Source: Dyadobacter sp. CY347 | GTDB lineage: Bacteria; Bacteroidota; Bacteroidia; Cytophagales; Spirosomataceae | Length of the DNA: 64,000 nucleotides | Assembly: GCF_021502655.1 (NCBI RefSeq) | Contig: NZ_JAKFFT010000009.1 | Span: 434,001-498,000 of the forward strand | Direction: 5' to 3' | Part shown: in pieces, positions 27,401 to 34,872 of the stretch | Numbering within the stretch: position 1 is the first letter of the stretch | How the letters are laid out: each line of letters starts with the position of its first letter | The notes under the pieces: generated by a model | What the model was told of the DNA's origin: nothing | The model's input: the letters and a program-made list of their open reading frames with translations, nothing else | The model's database searches: none | Program-made: the position numbers and the translations under genes

Positions 27401-27887
27401 TACTTACACCCGGCAAAGGCTCATTGGTTCCGGGCGTTTTGACCGTTCCCCGCACCGTAATGTCTGCCATCAGCGGCACTACATCCAGCTCTTCCGTGGT
27501 TTGTAGCAATGTGGTCTTTTTGACTGATCTGGATAAAACGATCTGGTTGTTTTTGACGCGGTAAGCAATGGATAAGGGCGTCAGCAGCCGGTCCAGAACA
27601 GCATCCAGCTTTTCCTTACGGGCATCAATGCTCACGATATGCTGTAAGCTTACCAGGTTGCTGGAATAGGCGAATTCCACCTTCGTTTCATTCTCGATTT
27701 TGATCAATGCCTCATTCAAAGTTACATGCTTCAGTTCCAGCGTCACGCCTTTGTTGAGGAGTTCCTGGGCAGGCGAGGTGTGCGCAAAGGCCATTGCCGA
27801 GCACAGGCCAATGCATAATAATTGGTAGATCGTTAGTCGCATGATTTTGGGTAGCAATCCATGCCGTGGATGAAAAGGTTTTTTCAT
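24405..27887 (-). CDS. SusC/RagA TonB-dependent transporter with STN signalling domain
   Basis: 1160 residues. Signal peptide 1-40, then an STN domain (about 48-110, VTLNEALIKIENETKVEFAY), a carboxypeptidase-regulatory-like beta domain (about 143-220), the DEVVVVGYGTQKK start of the plug (about 222), and a large barrel. The STN domain contacts FecR-type anti-sigma factors, matching the fecR and ECF sigma genes just upstream. It pairs with SusD downstream. The gap to fecR is 47 bases, so all four genes may share a transcript. The nutrient is unknown. Confidence 0.95.
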   Translation of the reverse strand: MKKPFHPRHGLLPKIMRLTIYQLLCIGLCSAMAFAHTSPAQELLNKGVTLELKHVTLNEALIKIENETKVEFAYSSNLVSLQHIVSIDARKEKLDAVLDRLLTPLSIAYRVKNNQIVLSRSVKKTTLLQTTEELDVVPLMADITVRGTVKTPGTNEPLPGVSIILKGTQRGTTTDVSGNFQLDVPDGDAVLIFSFVGYLSQEVKVGNATDLKVDLILDTKALDEVVVVGYGTQKKSTLTGSIASVKGSEIAENPVPNISNSIAGRVAGVSMRPNGGQPGNDSPQIYIRGIGTTGNNRPLIVVDGIIRDNVSQIDPGSIETVTVLKDAAAVAPYGLGGANGVLLITTKKGATGAPTLTLNSYYGTQTPTYYPKLLSAQDYMRLKNEAYLNENPTGTQLPFATDLVENYINLNREDPDKYPISNTKELVNMNAPMQNYSLQLSGGSDRIKYQTGLGFLKQNGMFDPVKYSRYSYNINITAEATKTTTVSLSLIGAVERVSSVDTAVSASNLFRNGFKYIPTRSLYYSNGLWGEFAGNSPVGILNAGYTKNNNSTLLTTIAIEQKLPFIKGLSVKGTFSYDPMTRTKKGYHKPFYYYTQDLNTTPYTYKREISTSEGGAAAFSWLAQQFIKTQTFTYQGYLNYHNTFGKHDFTGLLVAEARNSTYELFSARRNNFAVDVDELNMGSSNKNDFDNGGTSSTGSQIGYVYRVGYAYAGKYLLEASGRYDGHYYFAPGKRWGYFPAFSAGWVVSEEDFLKNSVSWVDNLKLRGSWGKSGNLAGTAFQYLTGYNLNGNAYAFGTGSMVQGAIVPNEANQNITWEISTKTDIGIEAAFWRGMLTLEADYFHEKRTGMLLPPAVSVPVEYGLALADENGGIMENNGFEVSAGTNHRLSNGLRLGLNANVSFAKNKMIKVYETAATRNNPNRSRTGRPLGTQFGYKTMGIFSTEDDTNDDGLINAADGYNITQFGTLRPGDIRYADISGPNGTPDGKIDSNDETVIGNPVYPFLTYGLNATASWKGFDANLFFQGSSMADLDIRQFQTIPFNNNNSNSSYEYYDNRWTPETQDARYPRANQAPYANNTQLADFWMQNTNHIRLKTAIIGYTLPANLTKSIKIQNVRVYASGQNLFTASKMKFMDPEVGATDRETAYPNQKVYVFGLNVTF

Positions 27888-27934
27888 AAGTTTACATTGA
27901 ATTGGTTAAATGTGAGCAATAACTATCCTGCTGT

Positions 27935-28921
27935 TCAATCGCAGCCTTCGCCGCCAAACGTAATTTTATCTCCCTCAATCTGATAAGTTGTTCCCAGCAA
28001 AGCATCGATCATATCCAGGATCTCGGGCAGTCGCTGGTTGTTGAAATCCACTTTTAACCGGCACTTTTTAATATGCGGATCTTTAAATTCAATATTGACT
28101 TTAAATAACTTTCCCAACCGTTCCGCCACTTCTTCCATCGGCGCTTCGTCAAAAACCAGGGAGACGCTCTGCCAGATTTCCTTCGTTTCCTGATTTTCAG
28201 GCAATGTTTTTACAGTTAATGCATTGCTGTTTTTGGCAAAAACCACTTGCTGTGCGGGTCGGAGGATCACGGGTTTTTTCTCCTTCAACGATTCCACTTC
28301 CACCACGCCCGTTACGACCGTAACCTGGCAAGTCGCTTCACCTGCATTGGCACGGACATTAAAGCTCGTTCCCAATACACGGGTTTTCATATCACCTGAA
28401 AATATCTCGAAAGGATGCAGCTTGTCGGGAGTAACGTCAAAAAATCCTTCTCCCGAAAAACGCACCTGCCGCTGCTTAAAAGATCTGGCGTAGGACAATG
28501 TTGCCCCCGGGCTAAGCCAAACCGTGGTGCTGTCGGGCAGCGTGTAGGGGTTTACTTTCTTTTCCTGATTCCTGAAACTTACCCATTCGGAAAGTGGCGC
28601 AGATGTTTCGGAGACGGTTTTATTTGGTTTGAAATAGAAATAATAAGCAACGCCCAGGCCCACACACAACATTGCCGCGACCCGGAACGCATATGTCCGG
28701 AATATTGCAACCGGCGCTGGCCGCAAATGTGCCCTGTCTTCTTCCGCAATCCGCACCTGAATGCGGTTATACAGATTTTCCTCCTCCGCTCCGGTCCAGA
28801 GTTCGGAGTGTTCCGCGTCCAGACTTTGATACCAATCATTCACTTCCCGACTTTCCGCATCACTGCAATTGCCGGTCAGGTATTTTTGTAAAATTTCGGA
28901 TGAAGGTTTGGGGTGCTTCAT
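27935..28921 (-). CDS. FecR-family anti-sigma factor
   Basis: 328 residues with a cytoplasmic N-terminal sigma-binding helical part, one transmembrane segment (about residues 87-106), a periplasmic FecR domain (VSFRNQEKKVNPYTLPDSTTVWLSPGATL in the middle region), and a C-terminal DUF4974-type secretin-like domain (about 255-325). It holds the ECF sigma factor in check and relays the SusC-STN signal. It lies between the sigma gene and susC; the spacing to the sigma gene is 106 bases. Confidence 0.94.
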   Translation of the reverse strand: MKHPKPSSEILQKYLTGNCSDAESREVNDWYQSLDAEHSELWTGAEEENLYNRIQVRIAEEDRAHLRPAPVAIFRTYAFRVAAMLCVGLGVAYYFYFKPNKTVSETSAPLSEWVSFRNQEKKVNPYTLPDSTTVWLSPGATLSYARSFKQRQVRFSGEGFFDVTPDKLHPFEIFSGDMKTRVLGTSFNVRANAGEATCQVTVVTGVVEVESLKEKKPVILRPAQQVVFAKNSNALTVKTLPENQETKEIWQSVSLVFDEAPMEEVAERLGKLFKVNIEFKDPHIKKCRLKVDFNNQRLPEILDMIDALLGTTYQIEGDKITFGGEGCD

Positions 28922-29027
28922 TAGGTGTAAGTTTTACACTTATTAACAGGTTTCAATAGTACAGTCTATGAAATGCCTGAGCAACCCTTAGTCGGAATGT
29001 AAATTTTTTTTTAAAAAATAGGATAAG

Positions 29028-29609
29028 TCAAATTACTGGGAGAAAAAGCACGGCAAAAGCGATGTAATCTTTCATTTCAACGCGGAGGATTTTCAATGCT
29101 TTGCTGATATGGGCTTCTACGGTTTTTTCGGAAATTTCCATCGTAGCAGCGATTTCTTTAAGGGAGTAACCTTTCCGGCTGAGGATAAATACTTCGCGGC
29201 ATTTCTGCGGAAGTTTGAGCAGCGATTGCTCGTAAAATTCATGAAGATTATTGAATTCCAGATATTCACTGGTGTCATTATCAAGCACCTCCTCCTCGTC
29301 AAGCAATGAAGTGGTCCGTTTTTTCTGCTCCTGGTGAAAATAGTTGATAATGTTGTTTTTCAACATCCCATTCAAATACGCCTGAATGTTTTTCTGGATG
29401 TCGAATTTGTTCCTGCCGAGCCAGAATTTCACAAATGTTTCCTGAACCAGGTCTTCTGCGATGGATTTTAGCCCCGTCTTCTTGATAGCAATATGGACCA
29501 AAAGCCGTGCATGACGCCTGTAAAGCTCGCGAAACGCCAGTTCTTCGTCGCATTGACAAATCAGTTTCATCAATGTTTCTTCGGAATAAGTGCTGTACAG
29601 GTGTGTCAC
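29028..29609 (-). CDS. ECF-type RNA polymerase sigma factor
   Basis: 193 residues. Sigma region 2 is seen at FRELYRRHARLLVHIAIKK…AEDLVQETFVKFW, and region 4 at LPQKCREVFILSRKGYSLKEIAATMEISEKTVEAHISKALKIL (split HTH). It heads the FecR/SusC/SusD unit and is probably antagonised by the FecR protein encoded downstream, so the module is a trans-envelope nutrient-sensing switch. Start ATG at 29609. Confidence 0.94.
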   Translation of the reverse strand: MTHLYSTYSEETLMKLICQCDEELAFRELYRRHARLLVHIAIKKTGLKSIAEDLVQETFVKFWLGRNKFDIQKNIQAYLNGMLKNNIINYFHQEQKKRTTSLLDEEEVLDNDTSEYLEFNNLHEFYEQSLLKLPQKCREVFILSRKGYSLKEIAATMEISEKTVEAHISKALKILRVEMKDYIAFAVLFLPVI

Positions 29610-29743
29610 CGCTTTTCTCAGGATTTTAAATGTGAAGGTTATCCGGCATTGTTACCGCAAAAGCATGCGCCGCATCTTATATAATGTTAAAAAAGGTAAA
29701 AATTAGTTCTATGCCAAAATCCTAAAATTTCCAGGAATTAGAA

Positions 29744-29776
29744 CAAAATCCCGGCCAGTAAGCGCTGCGCCGGGAT
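29744..29776 (-). terminator. Hairpin after the inositol-phosphate synthase gene
   Basis: Arms ATCCCGGC (29748-29755) and GCCGGGAT (29769-29776) form an 8-bp stem around a 13-base loop. On the minus strand the stem is followed by TTTTG, a short and weak T-run. It lies 24 bases beyond the stop of the leftward gene at 29800, so termination of that gene is the likely role. Confidence 0.5.
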
Positions 29777-29799
29777 CTTAATGTTGAATGGATTGAAAA

Positions 29800-31008
29800 T
29801 TAGACTGTAGCGGCTGATTTCGCCAGCTGTTTTCTTGTTGAAGCGGTTAGTTCACGTCTGGCTAATGCATGGCATTCATAAATGGCGTCGCTGAACATCA
29901 TTTGCTCGGGTGGTGTTTTTTGCGTGGAAGCGGAAGGTCCTCTTAATGCACCCACAAGACCCATTTCGCGGGCAACATACACATAACGAATGGCATCGAT
30001 CACCACGCCTGCTGAATTTGGCGAGTCCTGAACCGAAAGCTGCGCATCCAGAATCACCGGCGAACCCATGAATCCTTCTAGTTCAAGCCGGAAATTGGCC
30101 ACTTTATTATCACCATAATAAGCAATGTACTCCGATGGCCCGGCGTGCAGGAAGCTGTCCTGCGTGGAAATTCCGCGGATGTCGTTTTGCGCACGAATGA
30201 CATTTTCCTTGGAGATTTTCTTGGATTTCAGACGCGCTTTGTCTTCCATATTGAGGAAGTCGGTGTTGCCGCCTACGTTGCGCTGGATGTGTGCTTTTAC
30301 ATGATGTCCACGCTCGAAGGCGAGTTCCTGCAACATTTGGGATACAATGCTGGCGCCAAACTGGCTCCGCATATCGTCGCCGATGATGGGAATGCCTGCA
30401 TCCACAAACCGCTGCTCCCACTGCGGGTCAGACGCGATGAAAACAGGGATGCAGTTTACAAGCGAAATCCCCAGTTCAAGACAAATCTCTGCGTAAAACT
30501 CAGTGGCCAGCTGCGAGCCAACGGGCAAGTAATTGATCAAAACTTCGGCTTCATGCTTTCTGAGCTGCGCCACGATCTCGCTGCGCAATGATGCCACCAG
30601 ATCCTTGTTATAATGTTCGCTTTGCGCCAGCAGGTCCGTTTCTGCCAATTCACTTTTAATCACAAATCGGTTTTCAGCCGGGTACGCCAGCATTTGCGGT
30701 GACACGCCATCCATCACGGGCGACGGATACACCGGCGCTTTGGATTTAATGTCATTGTTGAGGATAATGGTGCAATTTGGCTTTGCAAAAATGGCCTCTT
30801 TCAACGGCAAGCCGACCTTTCGTTCATCGACGTCAAATGCACAGACAAATTCAATATCTGCGGCTTTATAACCGCCAATATCATCCGCCATTAACCCCGA
30901 TTTCTGTTCGGAGAAGGATGTATAATATTCAACTCCCTGCACCAATGAACTGGCACAATTTCCTACGCCGACAATGGCAACTTTGATTCGTTCGGATCTA
31001 TTCGACAT
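29800..31008 (-). CDS. ino1: Inositol-3-phosphate synthase (archaeal/actinobacterial-type)
   Basis: 402 residues from the ATG at 31008 (MSNRSERIKVAIVGVGNCASSL); a longer reading from a TTG at 31050 adds a poor N-terminus. The Rossmann motif VGVGNCASS, DDMRSQFGAS (about residue 218), NVGGNTDFLNM and LSVQDSPNSAGVVIDAIRY are typical of the enzyme that turns glucose-6-phosphate into inositol-3-phosphate using NAD+. In Bacteroidota this supports inositol phospholipids and sphingolipids; the use here is inferred. It stands alone, with a weak terminator downstream. Confidence 0.92.
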   Translation of the reverse strand: MSNRSERIKVAIVGVGNCASSLVQGVEYYTSFSEQKSGLMADDIGGYKAADIEFVCAFDVDERKVGLPLKEAIFAKPNCTIILNNDIKSKAPVYPSPVMDGVSPQMLAYPAENRFVIKSELAETDLLAQSEHYNKDLVASLRSEIVAQLRKHEAEVLINYLPVGSQLATEFYAEICLELGISLVNCIPVFIASDPQWEQRFVDAGIPIIGDDMRSQFGASIVSQMLQELAFERGHHVKAHIQRNVGGNTDFLNMEDKARLKSKKISKENVIRAQNDIRGISTQDSFLHAGPSEYIAYYGDNKVANFRLELEGFMGSPVILDAQLSVQDSPNSAGVVIDAIRYVYVAREMGLVGALRGPSASTQKTPPEQMMFSDAIYECHALARRELTASTRKQLAKSAATV

Positions 31009-31138
31009 TTGTATTTTTTGTCTAATTTCTGAATAATTAAACTGCCTCAATATTTCTCAATTTTATTATGAAGAAATAGGCGTTCAAATACAAATAAAGC
31101 CATTTTTTCTGGCATTCTGAACTTTTAAAACAAATTAA

Positions 31139-31152
31139 TGCAAACGTTTGCA
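31139..31152. promoter_or_regulatory. Perfect palindrome TGCAAACGTTTGCA, LacI-family operator-like
   Basis: A perfect 14-bp inverted repeat TGCAAACGTTTGCA (31139-31152) between the leftward GH30 gene (ending at 31207) and the inositol-phosphate synthase start (31008). Its CG centre and A/T arms match the operator form of LacI/GalR-family regulators, including the CcpA cre style. It lies about 130 bases upstream of the synthase ATG, so it could control that gene. No LacI-type regulator gene is in this window. Confidence 0.5.
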
Positions 31153-31206
31153 ATTTTTGAAATTGGTTTGCATTATAACAATATTGTCAAACATGCTGGA
31201 AAGCAA

Positions 31207-32769
31207 TTACTGACCGAGCTTTCCAATAACGGTGGTAACGCTTTTGGCCTCGATGGAAATCACGCTGCCAGCTGCTGCACCCATTACGGGTTCAAGATCA
31301 GCCGTGGCAGAAGTTTTGTAGATTTTAACATGAGAAAGCTTGGAGCCCTGCAAATTCAAAGTAACATCTGCCGCTTTGGACTGATCATTTATGATGATAG
31401 TCACGAGTTGGTTGTCCGCATTTTTATACGAGGAAATCAATAAACCCTCTCCGGCAGCCGATACTGAAACTTCCGTCCGAATTGCGCCTGGCCGAACAAA
31501 GCGGCTGAAATTTCCCAGTGCCCACAGCATTTTGGATGATTGGTAGCTGCCGTCGGTTTTGTTTTTATCAATGTAAACCAGGCCGTCTTTGTAGTTGTAT
31601 GGAGAAATGGCAATCCACCAGTGCCATGCCGAGGCGCTGGCATTTACCAAGTCATTATGGATCACTTTCGCGATGTAAATGCCCGCATTAATCCCCAGGT
31701 CACGGCCCGAGCCCTGGATCTCGCCTTCGTTGTCGCCCAAGATACAATATTCAGACATCCAGTATTTCAGTCCAGGCGTGGCCTGCAATGCTTTGGCAAT
31801 TTCCTGTCTTTTTGAAGCAGCCTTGTTGTAAGGAGAGGTCGTAAAATAGCTGTGACCGGAAATCGTTTGGGTCAGATTAGGCAGGTTACCGATGTAATCC
31901 GGTGACGATTTATCAAAGAACGCGCGGATCTGGTTCCCTCTGCCCGGTTTGTTGAACTCGGAATAGAGATAATTGATCTGTCCTGCTTCTGCAATGTCAA
32001 TTTTGGTAGGCAGCTTACTTTTTATCAATGACGCGCTCAGGGATTTGGCGATACCGGCAATCTCGTTGTTAAAGAATGGAGTTCCTTCCTGCCCGCCATC
32101 GCTCCAATCCCACTGTGGCTCATTCACCGGACTAATGTGGTTAAAAGTAATCCCGGTCTTTTCGCGAACACCACTGACAACATTGGCCATAAAATCGCCA
32201 TATTTATTGAAATTTTCGGCGTTCAAATTGGGCTTTCCAGCATTGGCATAACCCTTCTTATTTACGGTGATCTGCACTGGCGGACTGTTTGGAAACGCGA
32301 GAAATTCATTCACGCCACGCTCTTTTGCCGCTTTCAAAAACCAGATCTGCCCGGCCTGTTTGTTCCAGTTATAAGTGCCGTCATCATTCAGAAACGATTC
32401 GGCGCGCCTCCATTCGTCCTTAATCCCGCTGGCATCTCCTTGCTCAGCCGTCCCTGCCCCAATGTTGAACCGCCATAATGACAATCCGATGCCTTTGGGC
32501 TTACCATTCCCCAGCGTATCGCTGCTAAACAGCAAGTCGGCGATCCCGTTGCGCTTAGCATCCGGCCAATTCCCCACAAACTGGCACGACCAAGCATCGG
32601 AAGCTCCGAAATGGTCAATAGTTTGAAAGGTTTTAGCTGGGTTAACGGTAATAGTAATAGGATCCGCTCTACCGCCAGGGCCAATAGCAGTGCCCGGCGT
32701 TGCTGACGAGCAGGATGTTAGCGTTAAGGTCAGGAGGAATGCGGGTAGGAGTTTTTTTGTTGGGTTCAA
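31207..32769 (-). CDS. GH30-family glycoside hydrolase, lipoprotein
   Basis: 520 residues. The signal peptide ends LTLTSCSS, a lipobox, so the protein should be surface- or periplasm-anchored. HFGASDAWSCQFVGNW is the family's opening; the acid/base Glu217 lies in SPVNEPQWDW and the nucleophile is probably Glu340 in WMSEYCIL. A C-terminal beta-sandwich follows. GH30 members cut beta-1,6-galactan/glucan or xylan links; the exact substrate cannot be told. It is the enzyme of the PUL with SusD, SusC and HTCS, but is separated from susD by a repeat cluster. Confidence 0.85.
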   Translation of the reverse strand: MNPTKKLLPAFLLTLTLTSCSSATPGTAIGPGGRADPITITVNPAKTFQTIDHFGASDAWSCQFVGNWPDAKRNGIADLLFSSDTLGNGKPKGIGLSLWRFNIGAGTAEQGDASGIKDEWRRAESFLNDDGTYNWNKQAGQIWFLKAAKERGVNEFLAFPNSPPVQITVNKKGYANAGKPNLNAENFNKYGDFMANVVSGVREKTGITFNHISPVNEPQWDWSDGGQEGTPFFNNEIAGIAKSLSASLIKSKLPTKIDIAEAGQINYLYSEFNKPGRGNQIRAFFDKSSPDYIGNLPNLTQTISGHSYFTTSPYNKAASKRQEIAKALQATPGLKYWMSEYCILGDNEGEIQGSGRDLGINAGIYIAKVIHNDLVNASASAWHWWIAISPYNYKDGLVYIDKNKTDGSYQSSKMLWALGNFSRFVRPGAIRTEVSVSAAGEGLLISSYKNADNQLVTIIINDQSKAADVTLNLQGSKLSHVKIYKTSATADLEPVMGAAAGSVISIEAKSVTTVIGKLGQ

Positions 32770-32835
32770 GGTTTTGTTGGGTTTTTGGGTTGGTTAATGG
32801 TTCCGGCTGGGCGTTTTGGTGGTCGGTAGCGTTGT

Positions 32836-33143
32836 GCTTGCCCTTCGGCCGCCCGGCGGCCCGGTACGCTCAGGGTGACAGGGCGTTGTGCTAGTCAGCC
32901 GTTATGGGCGTAGCCCGTTGGCCACCCCGCAAGCGATAACGTTACTGACCTGCATAATGCTCTGTCACCCTGAGCGTAGCCGAAGGGCAAGCACGACGTC
33001 AACGGCTAGCACAATGCTCTGTCACCCTGAGCGTACCGGGCCGCCGGGCGGCCGAAGGGCGAGCACGACGTCACCGGCTAGCACAATGCTCTGTCACCCT
33101 GAGCGTAGCCGAAGGGCTAACCACAACGTCACCGGCTAGCCGC
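32836..33143. repeat. GC-rich dispersed-repeat cluster (CACCCTGAGCGTA…GAAGGG)
   Basis: Four copies of one unit: one inverted (about 32836-32896) and three direct (about 32957, 33013 and 33087 onward). Each carries CTAGCACAATGCTCTGTC, then ACCCTGAGCGTA, then GCCGAAGGGC. Two variants alternate: a short one (GCGTAGCCGAAGGG), and a long one in the inverted copy and the second direct copy, where CCGGGCCGCCGGGCGG is inserted. The frame gives CHPERSRR peptides that are by-products of a widespread repeat of this kind. It occupies most of the 405-base gap between the GH30 and SusD genes. Confidence 0.85.
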
Positions 33144-33174
33144 AACGCCTTAACATCCTACCGCTAGCACAGCA

Positions 33175-34872
33175 TCAATACCCCGGGTTTTGTTCCAGTT
33201 TATTATTCGAAGCTTGTATCTCTGCCCGGGGAATTGGGAGCCAATATTGCTTTTCTGCAAATGCCTTCCCGGTTAATGCTTCTTTTACTTTGTACGTAAA
33301 TGTATTGCCGCTTTTACCGATTTCGATGCCGTTGGCGGGGGCGTTTTCGGTTTCGTTGGCGATTTTCCATCTGCGGACGTCATAGAAGCGGTGCTCTTCG
33401 AACGCTAGTTCGATGCGGCGTTCGTTTCTGATTTTTGTGCGCATTTGGGCCTGGGTTAATCCGGCTTTCAGGACTGGCATCATGACACCGGGGCGTTGTC
33501 TGATGGCATTGATGGCTGCGTAAACGGATGCGTCCGGCCCTACTGCTTCATTTTGAGCCTCTGCGTAGTTGAGCAGGATTTCGGCATAGCGGAAATAAAT
33601 CCAGGTTTGTGTTCCGGCGATGTCCCAGGGATTATCGATCGGGAGGGCATCGTTCATGAATTTTTTCAAGTAATAACCTGTCTTTGAGGTATTCCAGTTT
33701 GATGGGCCGTCTTTGCTGTCTTTTCCACCCGGCGTGAAAGTCTGGATTGTGCTTCCGCGATATGGTGCGCCGTTGTAAAGAATAGTTTCATAAAAACGCG
33801 GATCTCTGCCTTTGTATGGATCTTGCGGATTGTAGCTGGTCCCCGTTTCGTTGATTTTGGTCCCGTCCATCATTTCGTAATCATTTACCAGATTTTGAAC
33901 CGGAACATTGCCGCCCCAGGCATTATAGCTGTTCGGCCCGTTAGCAATTTCGAGCGCCACGTGTCGTGCGCCCTGCGCGTACAAGCGCCCGAAAATGATT
34001 TCCTGATGGTCCTGCACAGTGAATATTTTGCCATAACCACCTGTATATAAGTTGTATTTATTCAAATCCATCACAGCCTTGGAAGCTGCGGCAGCTTGTG
34101 CCCAGGTTGCCGAATTGTACAACGGACTTGCACCGTAAAGCAACATTCTGGATTTCAGCGCCATGGCAGCGCCTTTGGTCGCACGGCCCAGTTTCCAGGA
34201 AGCGTTATCATTGTCTCTTGGTAAAAGTGCGCTGGCCTCGTCCAGCTGCGCAACCACGTAATCAACGCCGGCTTTGATTTCCGAGCGGGTGAAAAGCTCC
34301 GGACTAGTCAGGTCGTCGCCTAACTCGTAAACTTTATCTCCCAGCAAAACCGCTTTCCCGTAATTACGGATCAGGTCATGATAGCGGAATGCGCGCAAGA
34401 ATTGAAGTTCTCCTTTTAACCTGTCCTTTTTTCCCTGGCTCATCGGAACCTTATCAATGTTGGCCAGCGCGTAGTTGATCTCGCGGATGCTTCTGTAACT
34501 CCTCCCCCAGAGCGTTCCTGCGATCCCGGTGTTTTCGGGCGCAATCTGTCCGCGCTGGATTACCCACGTGTTGTCATCATTGTTGTAAATGGATTCGTCT
34601 GTCAGTGAAGACCACATGGCGTATTCAAAACCACGTCCAAAGCCCGGTAATGTGCCTTCCGCCTCTTTGTCTGTGAGGCGTGTTCCCATGTAGCGGTTAA
34701 TGACGTAGGCCTCAAAAAGGACCGAGTCGGACAAAATGGATGCGTCGGAAACACGGTCGGTTGGCACCACGTCCAGGAAATTTTCCTGGCAAGCCACAAC
34801 CGCCAGCCCGCAAGCCCCGCAAACGGCTGCGATTAAGATATTTTTTATTTGCTTTATCATTTCAGTGTTCAT
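33175..34872 (-). CDS. SusD/RagB-type nutrient-binding lipoprotein of the GH30 locus
   Basis: 565 residues with lipobox-like LAVVAC (Cys about 28), LRAFRYHDLIRNYGKAVLL, FRYAEILLNYAEAQNEAVGPD and the C-terminal ERRIELAFEEHRFYDVRRWKI plus IPRAEIQASNNKLEQNPGY. It is translationally coupled to susC by a TAATG stop/start overlap at 34872. Function: capture of oligosaccharide at the surface. Confidence 0.95.
   Translation of the reverse strand: MNTEMIKQIKNILIAAVCGACGLAVVACQENFLDVVPTDRVSDASILSDSVLFEAYVINRYMGTRLTDKEAEGTLPGFGRGFEYAMWSSLTDESIYNNDDNTWVIQRGQIAPENTGIAGTLWGRSYRSIREINYALANIDKVPMSQGKKDRLKGELQFLRAFRYHDLIRNYGKAVLLGDKVYELGDDLTSPELFTRSEIKAGVDYVVAQLDEASALLPRDNDNASWKLGRATKGAAMALKSRMLLYGASPLYNSATWAQAAAASKAVMDLNKYNLYTGGYGKIFTVQDHQEIIFGRLYAQGARHVALEIANGPNSYNAWGGNVPVQNLVNDYEMMDGTKINETGTSYNPQDPYKGRDPRFYETILYNGAPYRGSTIQTFTPGGKDSKDGPSNWNTSKTGYYLKKFMNDALPIDNPWDIAGTQTWIYFRYAEILLNYAEAQNEAVGPDASVYAAINAIRQRPGVMMPVLKAGLTQAQMRTKIRNERRIELAFEEHRFYDVRRWKIANETENAPANGIEIGKSGNTFTYKVKEALTGKAFAEKQYWLPIPRAEIQASNNKLEQNPGY

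Noticed and set aside
32888-33139. An 83-codon frame with CHPERSRR repeats
   Set aside because: It is the translation of a GC-rich intergenic repeat, not a gene.
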